Positions 32,802-40,404 of a stretch of 40,404 bases of DNA are shown one piece after another. A program made the position numbers and the translations under genes. The DNA lies in contig CAZESH010000006.1 of assembly GCA_964514665.1 (NCBI GenBank), positions 1 through 40,404 of the forward strand. The letters run 5' to 3'. Position 1 is the first letter of the stretch. Every line of letters starts with the position of its first letter. A model generated the notes under the pieces. The model was not told the DNA's origin and did not search any database. It saw only the letters and a program-made list of their open reading frames with translations. Origin of the DNA: CAZESH01 sp964514665. Its GTDB lineage: Bacteria > Bacillota > Bacilli > Paenibacillales > KCTC-25726.

Positions 32802-33686
32802 TTATTGGGAATCGAGGTTCGGTCCATGCTGCAAAAGCTCTTTCCAGTAGTCCCATGCTTTTAAGTAATCCGCCAGGTCATGGGGATGATGCCTTACACA
32901 AATCCCTATGCGGCAATAGAGTTGAACCGCAGTCTCTTCGACAAGCCTGGCATTGCTCACCGGTTGATGTTCAAGCATACGATAAGCTGCAAATAAAGTT
33001 TCCCGATTCAGATCATCCGGGGAAGAACAGAAAGCATAAAGGAAATCATAGATCAAAGGACCTGTCATGGGGGATGGGTCAATGACGCCGACCAAAGCGA
33101 ATTGATCGAAAACGAAATTATGAACGCCTGTATCGCCATGCAATAAATATTTATCCTCTTGTCCTTCAGTATCGAACAGTTTTTTTGTCAACCTCTTAAC
33201 CAAGCGATAGTCATCGACGGATAACAACCCGCCTACATTATGTTTCGTTTCCTCCACACTAATATCATTGAATTCGTACCAGGATCGGCGCGGGAATTCA
33301 AGCCTGCCCCAAACCGGCGACTGATCAGCTTGGTAGTGATTGAACAACTCTTTGACCAAAATCGTTAACCATTTGATCTTGGAACCGCGATTATAGTGGG
33401 TAGTTCCCTTAATGTAAGAATAAACAAGATATGAATATTCCGGTTCGACATAAAGCACTTTGGGTAGGAGCGTACATCTATGATAGGTCTGAAGAAATTG
33501 GCTTGTCGATTTGATTTGCTGCGGATCATCCAGTTTCAAAACGTATGTATTTTTATGATCTGTAAGCGCGTATATACGTCCTTCCGTAGTGCCATTCATT
33601 GTCTCAACTTGCAGTTCGCTGCTGTCCAAAATATTTTTATGATAGAGCTGCCGAACGATGTGCTCGATATCTGAATCCATGTTCAT
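32802..33686 (-). CDS. APH-family kinase
   Basis: This 294-residue kinase of the aminoglycoside-phosphotransferase fold has the ATP-site Lys in TYVLKLDDP, the catalytic loop HGDTGVHN near 184-191 and the metal site GVIDPSP about 15 residues later. The family includes many chemical-modifying kinases with unknown substrates, so drug resistance is not proven. AAGGAG stands before the ATG. It is the intact counterpart of the broken kinase at 29778-30525, though only distantly alike. Confidence 0.85.
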   Translation of the reverse strand: MNMDSDIEHIVRQLYHKNILDSSELQVETMNGTTEGRIYALTDHKNTYVLKLDDPQQIKSTSQFLQTYHRCTLLPKVLYVEPEYSYLVYSYIKGTTHYNRGSKIKWLTILVKELFNHYQADQSPVWGRLEFPRRSWYEFNDISVEETKHNVGGLLSVDDYRLVKRLTKKLFDTEGQEDKYLLHGDTGVHNFVFDQFALVGVIDPSPMTGPLIYDFLYAFCSSPDDLNRETLFAAYRMLEHQPVSNARLVEETAVQLYCRIGICVRHHPHDLADYLKAWDYWKELLQHGPNLDSQ

Positions 33687-33713
33687 TTCTTGCGATTCTC
33701 CTTGTACAATCTC

Positions 33714-34616
33714 CTATTTTTCAATGCGACCAAATGCGCTTAACTTCCTTAAATTTTGGAGTGTGATAAAGCCTTTCCAATCCTCTTTGGCCCTGACCCA
33801 TTCCTCTTCATATCTCCCCCACTCCCAGTTCGGCAGCCATGTCCCGTCGTCGCTTTGCAATTTAATCAACTCGTCCAGATCATGGGGAATGACTTCTTTG
33901 TAATGGTCATAAAACCTGGAAGAGGGACTGTCGACAATTTGCAGCGGAACGGCACAGTATCCGGTTCTGTCCGAAGGATTTTCGACCACGCAATTCTTGA
34001 TGAACGTCTGCAGGGTTGGAGCAATTTCGCTTTGCAACGGTTCCGGCAGTCTCTCATATAACCGGACATAGCAAAACAGTTCATGCATTTCGGAAAGCCC
34101 GGAGGAATGGAGCAGATAGTCGAAGCTGCGTGCTTGCAGCGAATCTGTCAGCTGCTTGTCGGAAAGCTCCCTGTACTCATAAAAGTAACCCAGAATCTCG
34201 GCGTTCGGATTCCCCCAATGCTCTTGAAATCCGTTATAATTCCACCATATCGCACGCGGGGCTTCGTTGGCTGCAGCGGGGATGATTTCCCATCCCTTGT
34301 TTTGTTCAATATAGGTATTTTCCAGATATTCGAATATTTCCTTTACAAGCTCCAATTTGTCGTCTGTAGTGATTCGTGATAGATACTGGAGAGCAATCGT
34401 TGTGGCCAAAGCGGACGACTCCTTGCAGCGAAGATCCGGTTCAAGGCCATTGCCGAAACCTTTATCGGCATTTTGATAGGGCTTGAGGGCCGATAATACC
34501 TCAGTCGAACTGCCTCCCTCAAACTCATACATAAACATGGCCTTATCAATCTCTCTGGCATGATGAAGAAGATAGTCCCTGGCTTTTAAATAAGCTTCCT
34601 TGGATAATTGAACCAC
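33714..34616 (-). CDS. Conserved protein with terpenoid-cyclase-like helices
   Basis: This 300-residue helical protein has segments such as YQNADKGFGNGLEPDL, SSALATTIALQYL and LQSDDGTWLPNWEWGRY, which resemble the alpha/alpha toroid repeats of prenyltransferase/squalene-cyclase proteins. I do not recognise a precise family. GTG start follows AAGGAGTG. It may act on sugars or polyprenyl groups, but the sequence does not tell. Confidence 0.7.
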   Translation of the reverse strand: MVQLSKEAYLKARDYLLHHAREIDKAMFMYEFEGGSSTEVLSALKPYQNADKGFGNGLEPDLRCKESSALATTIALQYLSRITTDDKLELVKEIFEYLENTYIEQNKGWEIIPAAANEAPRAIWWNYNGFQEHWGNPNAEILGYFYEYRELSDKQLTDSLQARSFDYLLHSSGLSEMHELFCYVRLYERLPEPLQSEIAPTLQTFIKNCVVENPSDRTGYCAVPLQIVDSPSSRFYDHYKEVIPHDLDELIKLQSDDGTWLPNWEWGRYEEEWVRAKEDWKGFITLQNLRKLSAFGRIEK

Positions 34617-34689
34617 AGCGCATCACTCCTTGATTGGTTAATCCCATTTTATCATTTTTTTCTTCGGTGTGGATTTTTTCGGAATGAAC

Positions 34690-34718
34690 TTGACTTTCTA
34701 AATCGATATAACTAAAAT
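34690..34718 (+). promoter_or_regulatory. Sigma-A promoter of the Rrf2 gene
   Basis: TTGACT (34690-34695) and TAAAAT (34713-34718) are exactly 17 bases apart. The -10 lies inside the inverted-repeat operator at 34706-34726, so a bound repressor would block polymerase. Confidence 0.75.
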
Positions 34719-34726
34719 GGTTACAA
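34706..34726. promoter_or_regulatory. Rrf2 operator, copy 1
   Basis: ATATAAC-N7-GTTACAA overlaps the -10 of the Rrf2 gene and differs from copy 2 at 35292 only in the outer base of the left arm and one base of the right arm. The spacer also is nearly the same (TAAAATG against ATTAATG). This supports autoregulation. Confidence 0.65.
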
Positions 34727-34742
34727 CGAGAAGGTGATAAAA

Positions 34743-35204
34743 ATGAAGCAAATCAGCACCAGATTTTCAATCGCTGTTCATGTCCTGTCGTTAATTGCTG
34801 TCAGTCCAACGCTTGCCACCGGCGATTTTATTGCTGGCAGCGTTAATACCAATCCTGTGATTGTTCGTAAAATCATTGGGATGCTCAAGAAAGCCGGGCT
34901 TGTCGATGTTCGCCCCGGAGTTGGCGGAGCATCGCTGCTTAAGGATACTGACCAAATCACATTGCTTGATGTTTACCAGGCAGTTGAAGTGATCGAGAAC
35001 GGGGAATTGTTCAATTTTCATGACAATCCGAATCCCAACTGTCCCGTAGGGAGAAATATCGAAACCGCACTCCGTCATGAATTGCAAGAAGCTCAGTCAG
35101 CAATGGAGCAGAGGTTGGCTCAGGTTTCCATAAAACAACTCATTAGCAAATTCAATTTAAATTACGCTCAAACAGAGAATTTTTTGCCACATAAGAATTT
35201 ATAG
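34743..35204 (+). CDS. Rrf2-family transcriptional regulator (YwnA-like)
   Basis: This 153-residue winged-helix regulator has the start KQISTRFSIAVHVLSLIA and the DNA-reading region NPVIVRKIIGMLKKAGLV, then RPGVGGASLLKD. Unlike iron-sulfur IscR it has only one cysteine (NPNCPVG), so it does not carry a standard cluster. ATG 34743 follows GAAGGTG. The next gene is an NmrA/QorB-type oxidoreductase with the same operator, as in the ywnA/ywnB pair of Bacillus. A terminator separates them, so they are two transcription units under one repressor. The signal may be quinone, thiol or redox stress (inference). Confidence 0.9.
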   Translation: MKQISTRFSIAVHVLSLIAVSPTLATGDFIAGSVNTNPVIVRKIIGMLKKAGLVDVRPGVGGASLLKDTDQITLLDVYQAVEVIENGELFNFHDNPNPNCPVGRNIETALRHELQEAQSAMEQRLAQVSIKQLISKFNLNYAQTENFLPHKNL

Positions 35205-35245
35205 CGATAAAACCTGCATCTAAACGCGGTCGTTTACCGTTGGAT

Positions 35246-35266
35246 AAGCCTCGAAAGAGGTTTTTT
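35246..35266 (+). terminator. Intrinsic terminator of the Rrf2 gene
   Basis: AAGCCTC pairs with GAGGTTT (one G-U pair) around a GAAA loop, followed by a T run. It lies 42 bases after the stop codon. Confidence 0.8.
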
Positions 35267-35291
35267 CATATCTTCGTTGTAATCATCATTA

Positions 35292-35312
35292 TTATAACAT
35301 TAATGGTTATAA
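35292..35312. promoter_or_regulatory. Rrf2 operator, copy 2
   Basis: TTATAAC-N7-GTTATAA is a perfect 7-bp dyad, 31 bases before the QorB-like gene. TATTAT (35290-35295) overlaps it as a possible -10. Confidence 0.7.
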
Positions 35313-35343
35313 CGAACCAAAATATTAATGGAGGGATTTATGT

Positions 35344-36210
35344 ATGAAAATCTTAGTGACTGGTGCAACGGGTCAATTTGGGGCAAAAGTGGTGGAAGCA
35401 TTGCTAGCATCCGTTTCTTCAGAAAGACTGATTGTCAGTGTACGGAATCCGGAGAAGGCGAATCATCTGCGTGCTCGCGGTGTAGAAGTGCGACAAGGTG
35501 ATTTCGATCAACCCGCTTCCCTCGATACCGCCTTCGCAGGAGTGGATCGATTACTTATTGTTTCAACGCAGGGCGATAACGATACAAGAATTCGTCAGCA
35601 TTTGGCGGCTGTCTCAGCGGCTGAACGTGCCGGAGTGGGCTTCATCGCCTACACAAGCGTGGTAAATGCTGCCGATAATCCTCTCAGCCTTGCTCCGGTG
35701 CATCGGGCAACAGAGGAAGCAATTCGGAAGACAGGAATTCCCTACTCCTTCCTGCGCAACAACTGGTATATCGAAAATGAAATGGGTGCGATACAAGGGG
35801 TATTGGCCGGAGCGCCATTGGTAACAGCCGCTGAAACTGGCAAAGTAGGCTGGGCTGCCAGAGAGGATTACGCGTATGCAGCTGCAGCTGTGCTTGCCGG
35901 AAGCGGCCACGAGAACTCCATTTATGAGCTTTCGGGGACTCCCATTACGTATGAGGACCTCACCGGGATACTCGAAAAGGTGCTTGATCGCGAAGTTCCA
36001 GTCCAGCATGTGGACGATGCGGCATTTGCTGCCATCATGGGCGGCGCCGGAGTCCCTGAGCCAGTCGTTCCATTGCTTGTGTCCATTCAAAGTGCCATTA
36101 GAGAAGGCGCTTTGGATGTAAAGTCCAACGACCTTCAGACTCTTCTGGGTCGACCTGTTACACCGCTCGGCGATTTTATTCATGGTCTTGTGAAACATTC
36201 TGTAAAGTGA
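35344..36210 (+). CDS. NmrA/QorB-type NAD(P)H-binding oxidoreductase
   Basis: This 288-residue atypical SDR has the Rossmann motif VTGATGQFG near residues 5-13. It resembles type 2 quinone oxidoreductase QorB: SVRNPEKANHL, the GDFDQPASLDTAF segment, and LRNNWYIEN. It probably reduces quinones with NADPH in the cytoplasm. GGAGGG is before the ATG. The Rrf2-type operator upstream links it to the neighbouring regulator. Confidence 0.9.
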   Translation: MKILVTGATGQFGAKVVEALLASVSSERLIVSVRNPEKANHLRARGVEVRQGDFDQPASLDTAFAGVDRLLIVSTQGDNDTRIRQHLAAVSAAERAGVGFIAYTSVVNAADNPLSLAPVHRATEEAIRKTGIPYSFLRNNWYIENEMGAIQGVLAGAPLVTAAETGKVGWAAREDYAYAAAAVLAGSGHENSIYELSGTPITYEDLTGILEKVLDREVPVQHVDDAAFAAIMGGAGVPEPVVPLLVSIQSAIREGALDVKSNDLQTLLGRPVTPLGDFIHGLVKHSVK

Positions 36211-36505
36211 ATTTCATTGGTGCGTTAACCTCCGGGAAATAGGAGCGATGACGAAGTTCGTACGGATCGCCCGCCTCGGCATCGGTCTGTAAAACAGCCG
36301 GGAAATGCATAGTGAGATGGAAGCCCGGCTGTTCGGCTTCGTCGGCTTTACGATGCAGGAATGGGTGCATAGTCTTCTGCATCGCATACGAAATCCGAGT
36401 ATCATTTTTCGTCATTTGAGCAGGATGAACAGCCCATATAAATCAGATATAATATTTATTAAAGCTCTATCTTCCGTATCGCATTGGCCAAAAGGAGAAT
36501 GCTCG
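36211..36505. other. Gap with no supported gene
   Basis: A minus-strand frame here, reading GFHLTMHFPAVLQTDAEAGD, looks partly protein-like but has no ribosome site and overlaps the QorB gene end. Another stretch is a small GC-rich dyad (CCGGGAAATGC region). I call nothing here with confidence. Confidence 0.3.
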
Positions 36506-36749
36506 ATGACGAAATTGAAAGAAACCGTGTCCACCCGCTTTGATCATTACCGCAGGAAACGATTCGCTGGCGGAAGAAGCGGAGCTGTATGCCTCTCGAT
36601 TGAAGGATGCCGGCATCCAGGTGACATACACGTGTTTTGACGGCGCAGATCACGCTTTTACGCATATGGGCGACTTTGCCAGGGCGGAAAAAGCTTGGAA
36701 TCTGATGATCTTCCACTTGCGACAAGCCTTCGGAAGAGAGATATCTTGA
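36506..36749 (+). pseudogene. Alpha/beta hydrolase with start and end fused
   Basis: ATG 36506 behind AAAAGGAGAA opens a normal start (MTKLKETVSTRFD), and then in another frame the C-terminus of an HSL-type esterase follows: IITAGNDSLAEEAELY, with the catalytic His in FDGADHAFTH. The catalytic Ser and HGGG region are absent, so more than 200 codons are lost. It is a dead gene of the same type as the intact hydrolase at 38053. Confidence 0.75.
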
Positions 36750-36845
36750 ACGCTCATCAAGTCACCATGAGCGACCTCACCGGCAGGAAAATTGATAACG
36801 CAATAATTTCTTTTTCACGATGCCCATGCGAGGCGTACCACAAAG

Positions 36846-36880
36846 AAGCCCCTTTGCTTTAACAAAGCAAAAGGGCTTTT
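36846..36880. terminator. Bidirectional terminator
   Basis: AAGCCC plus TTTGCTT pair with AAGCAAA plus GGGCTT (one mismatch) around a short loop, with T runs both ways. It closes the minus-strand alcohol dehydrogenase operon. Confidence 0.8.
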
Positions 36881-36904
36881 CTCATTCCCTGCCGTTAGAT
36901 CGAC

Positions 36905-37999
36905 TCAATGCTCCATTTTGAGCACCGGTTTGACGGTTACGCCGTTTTTGGAATCCGCGAACGCTTCGTTGATTTCTTCAAGACTGTAGAATTTAATCAG
37001 TTTGTCGAACGGGAACTGGCCTTTCTTGTAGTATTCGATCAACTGGGGAATAAACAATTGCGGTATGGTGTCGCCTTCGATGACTCCGATGATCGACTTC
37101 CCTTGCGACAGAATATCGTCATTCAAATTGATCGTGACATCTCCGCCCACGCCTACGACTGCAACTGTGCCGAGACTCCGCAGCGCCTGCAGGGATTGGC
37201 GGAACACTTTGGAAACCCCTGTCGTTTCAACCGCATAATGCGTTCCGCCGTTTGTAATTTTTCTGATTTCCTGCACCGTATCCGTATCTTTGCCGTTGAT
37301 CACATCGGTGGCACCCAATTCCTTCGCCAAGGACAACCGGCTGTCAAACAGATCAACCGCAATGATTTTGGCGCATCCGCTGATTTTGGCCGCCATGATG
37401 GCACTTAACCCAACCGATCCGCAGCCATATACGGCGATGGTATCGCCAAATCCCGGCTTCAGCTTGTTGAATACGGTACCGCTTCCGGTTTGAATGCCGC
37501 AAGCCAGCGGTCCGAGAAGCGTTAGATCGATGTCCGGGTCAACCTTGACCACGTTGCGCTCATGGGCAACGGCATAAGCGCCGAATGAAGATTGTCCGAA
37601 AAAGGTGGAAACCTCCTTGCCGTCTTGATGCATCCGATGGGTCTGGTCTTGCATTTTCCCCAGAAAATTAAGAGGAACGAAATTTTCACAGAACGATGGA
37701 TGGCCGTTCAAACAACTGGAGCATTGCCCGCAGGTGGAGAAAGTCAGAACGACATGATCCCCCGGCTGCACGCCCTTCACCGCCGATCCCGTTCTCTCCA
37801 CGATTCCCGAACCTTCATGACCCAGTACTGCCGGAAGCGGCAGGGGAATCAACTGCTCTTGCGCCACCGCATCGGTATGGCATACGCCGGAAGCCACAAT
37901 TCTTACGAGCACTTCGTCCGCCTTCGGTTCGGCAAGCTCGACATCTTCCACTTTGAAGGAGGCCGATTTTTCATGAAGCACGGCTGCTTTTACTTTCAT
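36905..37999 (-). CDS. Zinc-dependent alcohol dehydrogenase (aryl-alcohol type)
   Basis: This 364-residue class III-like medium-chain ADH has catalytic zinc ligands Cys40, His61 and Cys167 and the structural zinc set Cys90, Cys93, Cys96 and Cys104. The NAD site is GCGSVG (192-197). It is close to benzyl-alcohol/geraniol dehydrogenases (GPLACGIQTGSGTV). It should oxidise primary, perhaps aromatic, alcohols to aldehydes. It is the last gene of an operon with an esterase and an aldehyde dehydrogenase and is ended by the terminator at 36846. Confidence 0.92.
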   Translation of the reverse strand: MKVKAAVLHEKSASFKVEDVELAEPKADEVLVRIVASGVCHTDAVAQEQLIPLPLPAVLGHEGSGIVERTGSAVKGVQPGDHVVLTFSTCGQCSSCLNGHPSFCENFVPLNFLGKMQDQTHRMHQDGKEVSTFFGQSSFGAYAVAHERNVVKVDPDIDLTLLGPLACGIQTGSGTVFNKLKPGFGDTIAVYGCGSVGLSAIMAAKISGCAKIIAVDLFDSRLSLAKELGATDVINGKDTDTVQEIRKITNGGTHYAVETTGVSKVFRQSLQALRSLGTVAVVGVGGDVTINLNDDILSQGKSIIGVIEGDTIPQLFIPQLIEYYKKGQFPFDKLIKFYSLEEINEAFADSKNGVTVKPVLKMEH

Positions 38000-38052
38000 G
38001 TTCTCAACTCCTGCTCTTTGGGATGAATAAGTCTAGTATCTGCAACTAGCAA

Positions 38053-38982
38053 TTACATAAATGCGGAGCTTAAAGCATCGGAAACTTGTTCAATTGCCAT
38101 TTTTCCTTTATCCATAATGCCCGACATCCAAAAAAATCCATGCATCATGCCTTCGTAACGTGTGGATTCAACCGCTACTCCCGCTTCTTTCAACCGCTGC
38201 GCATAAGCTTCTCCTTCGTCACGCAATGGATCATATTCGGCAGTAATCACCAGTGCAGGCGGAAGTCCGCTCAAATCGTCAGCCAGCAACGGACTTAACA
38301 TGATATTCGCCCTGTTTTCCCCTGCCGGTATATAATGGGACATGAACCAATCCATATCCGTTGTCCCAAGAAAGTAACCTTCTCCATAATCCCGATAGGA
38401 CTGCGAATTGGCATCGATTTGTGTCGCCGGATAGATCAAGATCTGGGATACAATTTTCAAATGGCCGCTTTTTCGGGCACGCTGTGAAATAACCGCGGCC
38501 ATATTGCCGCCGGCGCTGTCGCCGCCGATTGCAATTCGGTCCGGATCTCCATTCAGCGACTCCGCATTTTCCTTTATCCAGCAGGTCGCCTGATAACAAT
38601 CCTCGAGAGCTGTAGGAAACTTGTGCTCAGGAGCCATACGATAATCGACCGATGCTACCAAACAACCAGCTCTATTGGCTATCTTCCGCATTGGAGCATC
38701 CACGACATCCAGGTCGCCCAGCACCCAACCTCCTCCATGATAATAGATGAATACGGGGAGAATACCTTTCTTTTCCGGCGTGTAAAGACGCACGGCAATC
38801 TCGCCGCCATCAACGGGAACTGAAATATCCTCCACCTTGGCCACCGATTCCGGTTGTCCGGAAAAATTTTTCATAACCTCGTTCATCGCCCTTGCTTCTT
38901 GCGGAGAAAGAACAGGCAGGGGCGGTGCATTCATGGCAGCCAATTGATTAAGAAATGCTTCTGCTTGGGGATCTAAAGTCAT
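38053..38982 (-). CDS. Alpha/beta hydrolase (HSL-type esterase)
   Basis: This 309-residue esterase of the hormone-sensitive-lipase family has the oxyanion motif HGGGW (82-86), nucleophile GDSAGG (Ser156), Asp in EYDPLRDEG and His in MHGFF. It should cleave small acyl or aryl esters in the cytoplasm. GAGGGAATGAA precedes the ATG. It sits between the two dehydrogenase genes, 20 and 53 bases away, so ester cleavage, alcohol and aldehyde oxidation are encoded as one chain. Confidence 0.9.
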   Translation of the reverse strand: MTLDPQAEAFLNQLAAMNAPPLPVLSPQEARAMNEVMKNFSGQPESVAKVEDISVPVDGGEIAVRLYTPEKKGILPVFIYYHGGGWVLGDLDVVDAPMRKIANRAGCLVASVDYRMAPEHKFPTALEDCYQATCWIKENAESLNGDPDRIAIGGDSAGGNMAAVISQRARKSGHLKIVSQILIYPATQIDANSQSYRDYGEGYFLGTTDMDWFMSHYIPAGENRANIMLSPLLADDLSGLPPALVITAEYDPLRDEGEAYAQRLKEAGVAVESTRYEGMMHGFFWMSGIMDKGKMAIEQVSDALSSAFM

Positions 38983-39002
38983 TTCATTCCCTCATTTCAT
39001 AT

Positions 39003-40404
39003 TTATTTAAAAAACGGGAACATCCGGTATTCATCCTGTACACTGATCCATTTGACGGAGGTGAACTTGTCGATGACCCATTCTCCTCCAAATCGTCCAA
39101 TTCCGGAATCCTTCTCGCCTCCAAAGCTGACATGGGCTTCTTCGTTGACGGACTGGTCATTAACATGAATCATGCCTGTCTCGATCTGCTTTGCCACCTT
39201 CACGCCCCGATGTAAATTGCTTGTAAAAACGGAGCCGCTCAAGCCATATTGAGAATCGTTCGCAATCGCGATAGCGTCCGCTTCGTCTTTGGCCTTGATG
39301 ATCGGAGCAACAGGACCGAAGCATTCCTGCTGCGCGACGGGCATATCGTTGCGGACATCAGTCAGTACTACGGGCGACATCACATTCCCACTGACTTCCC
39401 CACCCATGGCCTGCTTCGCTCCAAGCGCCACGCTGTCTTCAACCAGCTTGCGGATGCGATTGATCTGCCCTTCATTGATAAGCGGACCGACCAATGTCGG
39501 AGGTTCTTGCGGATTGCCGGATTGAATCTGGCTTACTTTGTTCAGGAACGTCTCTACGAACTGATCGTAAATCCGTTCATCGACAATGATCCGGTTGAGC
39601 GCCATGCAGATCTGTCCCTGGTGCAAGAACTTTCCGAACGCCGCCGATTCCGCCGCCCGCTCAATATCGGCGTCATCCAGCACGATCATGACATTGTTTC
39701 CGCCAAGCTCCAGCGACGTATCCTTGAGCATGCTGCCGGCCAACTCGGCAATGTGGCGTCCAACCTCTGTCGAGCCGGTGAAGGAAATCAGCTTCGGAAC
39801 GGGATGCGTTACGAATGCATCGCCGATTTCGCCGCCTTTTCCGGCAACGACGCTCAATACGCCTTTCGGCAAGCCCGCCGCCTCGAAGATCTCGGCTATC
39901 AGGAACCCGGAAGTGATCGGCGTGTCCGAAGCCGCTTTCAATACAACCGCATTGCCCGTCGCAAGCGCGGGAGCTACCGAGCGCATGGCCAGAACCAACG
40001 GAAAGTTGAATGGACTGATGACGCCGACGACACCCTTCGGGGAACGATACACGCGGTTTTCCTTGCCTGGTATGTTGGAAGGCAGGATTTTTCCCTCCAT
40101 ACGCAGTGGAAAGGTTGCGGCCACCTTGATGGTTTGCAGTGTTGCTCCCCACTCTATACTCGACTTGACGATGGTGCCGCCGGCTTCCCTTACCAGCAAG
40201 TCGATGATTTCGTCCTTTCGTTCAATCATGATCGCTGCTGCTTTCTCCAACACTTCCTGCTGTTCCCCGGGAGTCTTGGCGCCCCACTCTCTCTGCGCGA
40301 TTCTCGCCGATTGATAAGCGCGGTCAAGATCGGTTAAGGAAGCTGCGGTGAATTCGCAGATCACTTCACCCGTATATGGATTCTTGTTAACGATTGTTGT
40401 GTTG
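39003..40404 (-). CDS. Aldehyde dehydrogenase, benzaldehyde/vanillin type, start outside window
   Basis: The frame runs open to the window edge (NPYTGEVICEF and upstream), so the true start is beyond 40404. About 467 of a usual 480-490 residues are seen. It has ISPFNFPLVL, the Glu in LELGGNNVMI, and catalytic Cys in HQGQICMALNR, and it ends in FGGEWVIDKFTSVKW. These resemble YfmT/benzaldehyde dehydrogenases. It should oxidise the aldehyde made by the downstream alcohol dehydrogenase to an acid. Confidence 0.9.
   Translation of the reverse strand, partial: NTTIVNKNPYTGEVICEFTAASLTDLDRAYQSARIAQREWGAKTPGEQQEVLEKAAAIMIERKDEIIDLLVREAGGTIVKSSIEWGATLQTIKVAATFPLRMEGKILPSNIPGKENRVYRSPKGVVGVISPFNFPLVLAMRSVAPALATGNAVVLKAASDTPITSGFLIAEIFEAAGLPKGVLSVVAGKGGEIGDAFVTHPVPKLISFTGSTEVGRHIAELAGSMLKDTSLELGGNNVMIVLDDADIERAAESAAFGKFLHQGQICMALNRIIVDERIYDQFVETFLNKVSQIQSGNPQEPPTLVGPLINEGQINRIRKLVEDSVALGAKQAMGGEVSGNVMSPVVLTDVRNDMPVAQQECFGPVAPIIKAKDEADAIAIANDSQYGLSGSVFTSNLHRGVKVAKQIETGMIHVNDQSVNEEAHVSFGGEKDSGIGRFGGEWVIDKFTSVKWISVQDEYRMFPFFK

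Noticed and set aside
36176..36415. Minus-strand frame over the end of the QorB-like gene
   Set aside because: Part of it looks protein-like, but it lacks a ribosome site and overlaps a well-supported gene.
39249..40337. Long plus-strand frame opposite the aldehyde dehydrogenase
   Set aside because: It is a shadow frame; the minus strand holds all ALDH motifs.

Overview
The window looks like chromosomal DNA of an aerobic, spore-former-type Firmicute, most likely Bacillales close to Paenibacillus or Brevibacillus. The reasons are strong AGGAGG-type ribosome sites, frequent GTG and TTG starts, a Bacillus-order glnQHMP operon with its own GlnK/GlnL-type two-component pair, a CcpA cre box, SigL, PaiB, a YwnA/YwnB-like pair and a Gram-positive nosDLYF cluster. 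I see no phage, CRISPR, rRNA or tRNA, and no intact transposase.

Left part (1-9 kb): a cut-off HAD phosphatase and a DUF817 membrane protein, a glyoxalase-fold gene broken by one missing base, then nosD-nosL-nosY-nosF on the plus strand. These four make the copper-site maturation machinery of nitrous oxide reductase, but nosZ is not beside them. Next come a GntR/UTRA regulator and, convergent to it, a sugar module of a family 4 glycosidase plus an MFS transporter.

Middle (9-22 kb, mostly minus strand): an Eis-like acetyltransferase, then a six-gene operon glnQ-glnH-glnM-glnP-glnK-glnL, an amino-acid ABC importer followed by its probable glutamine-sensing kinase and regulator. A sequence matching the cre consensus at every position lies just upstream of glnQ, and two intercistronic hairpins divide the operon. 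Then come small acetyltransferase and zinc-ribbon genes, an SDR without the normal catalytic triad, sigma-54 (rpoN/sigL) and an aldehyde dehydrogenase divergent from a CoA-acylating methylmalonate-semialdehyde dehydrogenase (mmsA).

Right-middle (23.6-34.6 kb, minus strand): a dense accessory region of small-molecule-modifying genes (AAC(3)-like and APH-like resistance-type enzymes, GNATs, a methyltransferase, HAD phosphatases, a 5'-nucleotidase, PaiB, RpiA). Between them lie many gene remnants: a methyltransferase start joined to a GNAT end, DinB-like tails, a duplicated HAD tail, a frameshifted phosphotransferase, and an AT-rich lipoprotein gene that looks foreign.

Right end (34.7-40.4 kb): an Rrf2 regulator and an NmrA/QorB-like oxidoreductase that share one inverted-repeat operator type, an internally deleted esterase gene, and a three-gene minus-strand operon (aldehyde dehydrogenase, alpha/beta hydrolase, zinc alcohol dehydrogenase). 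That operon could turn an aromatic or other ester into an alcohol, an aldehyde and finally an acid. The clearest novel points are the shared Rrf2 operator, the CcpA-box-controlled gln operon with an in-operon sensor, the SDR lacking Ser-Tyr-Lys, the 12-bp perfect inverted repeat on a GNAT start codon, and the repeated pattern of start-plus-end fused pseudogenes.
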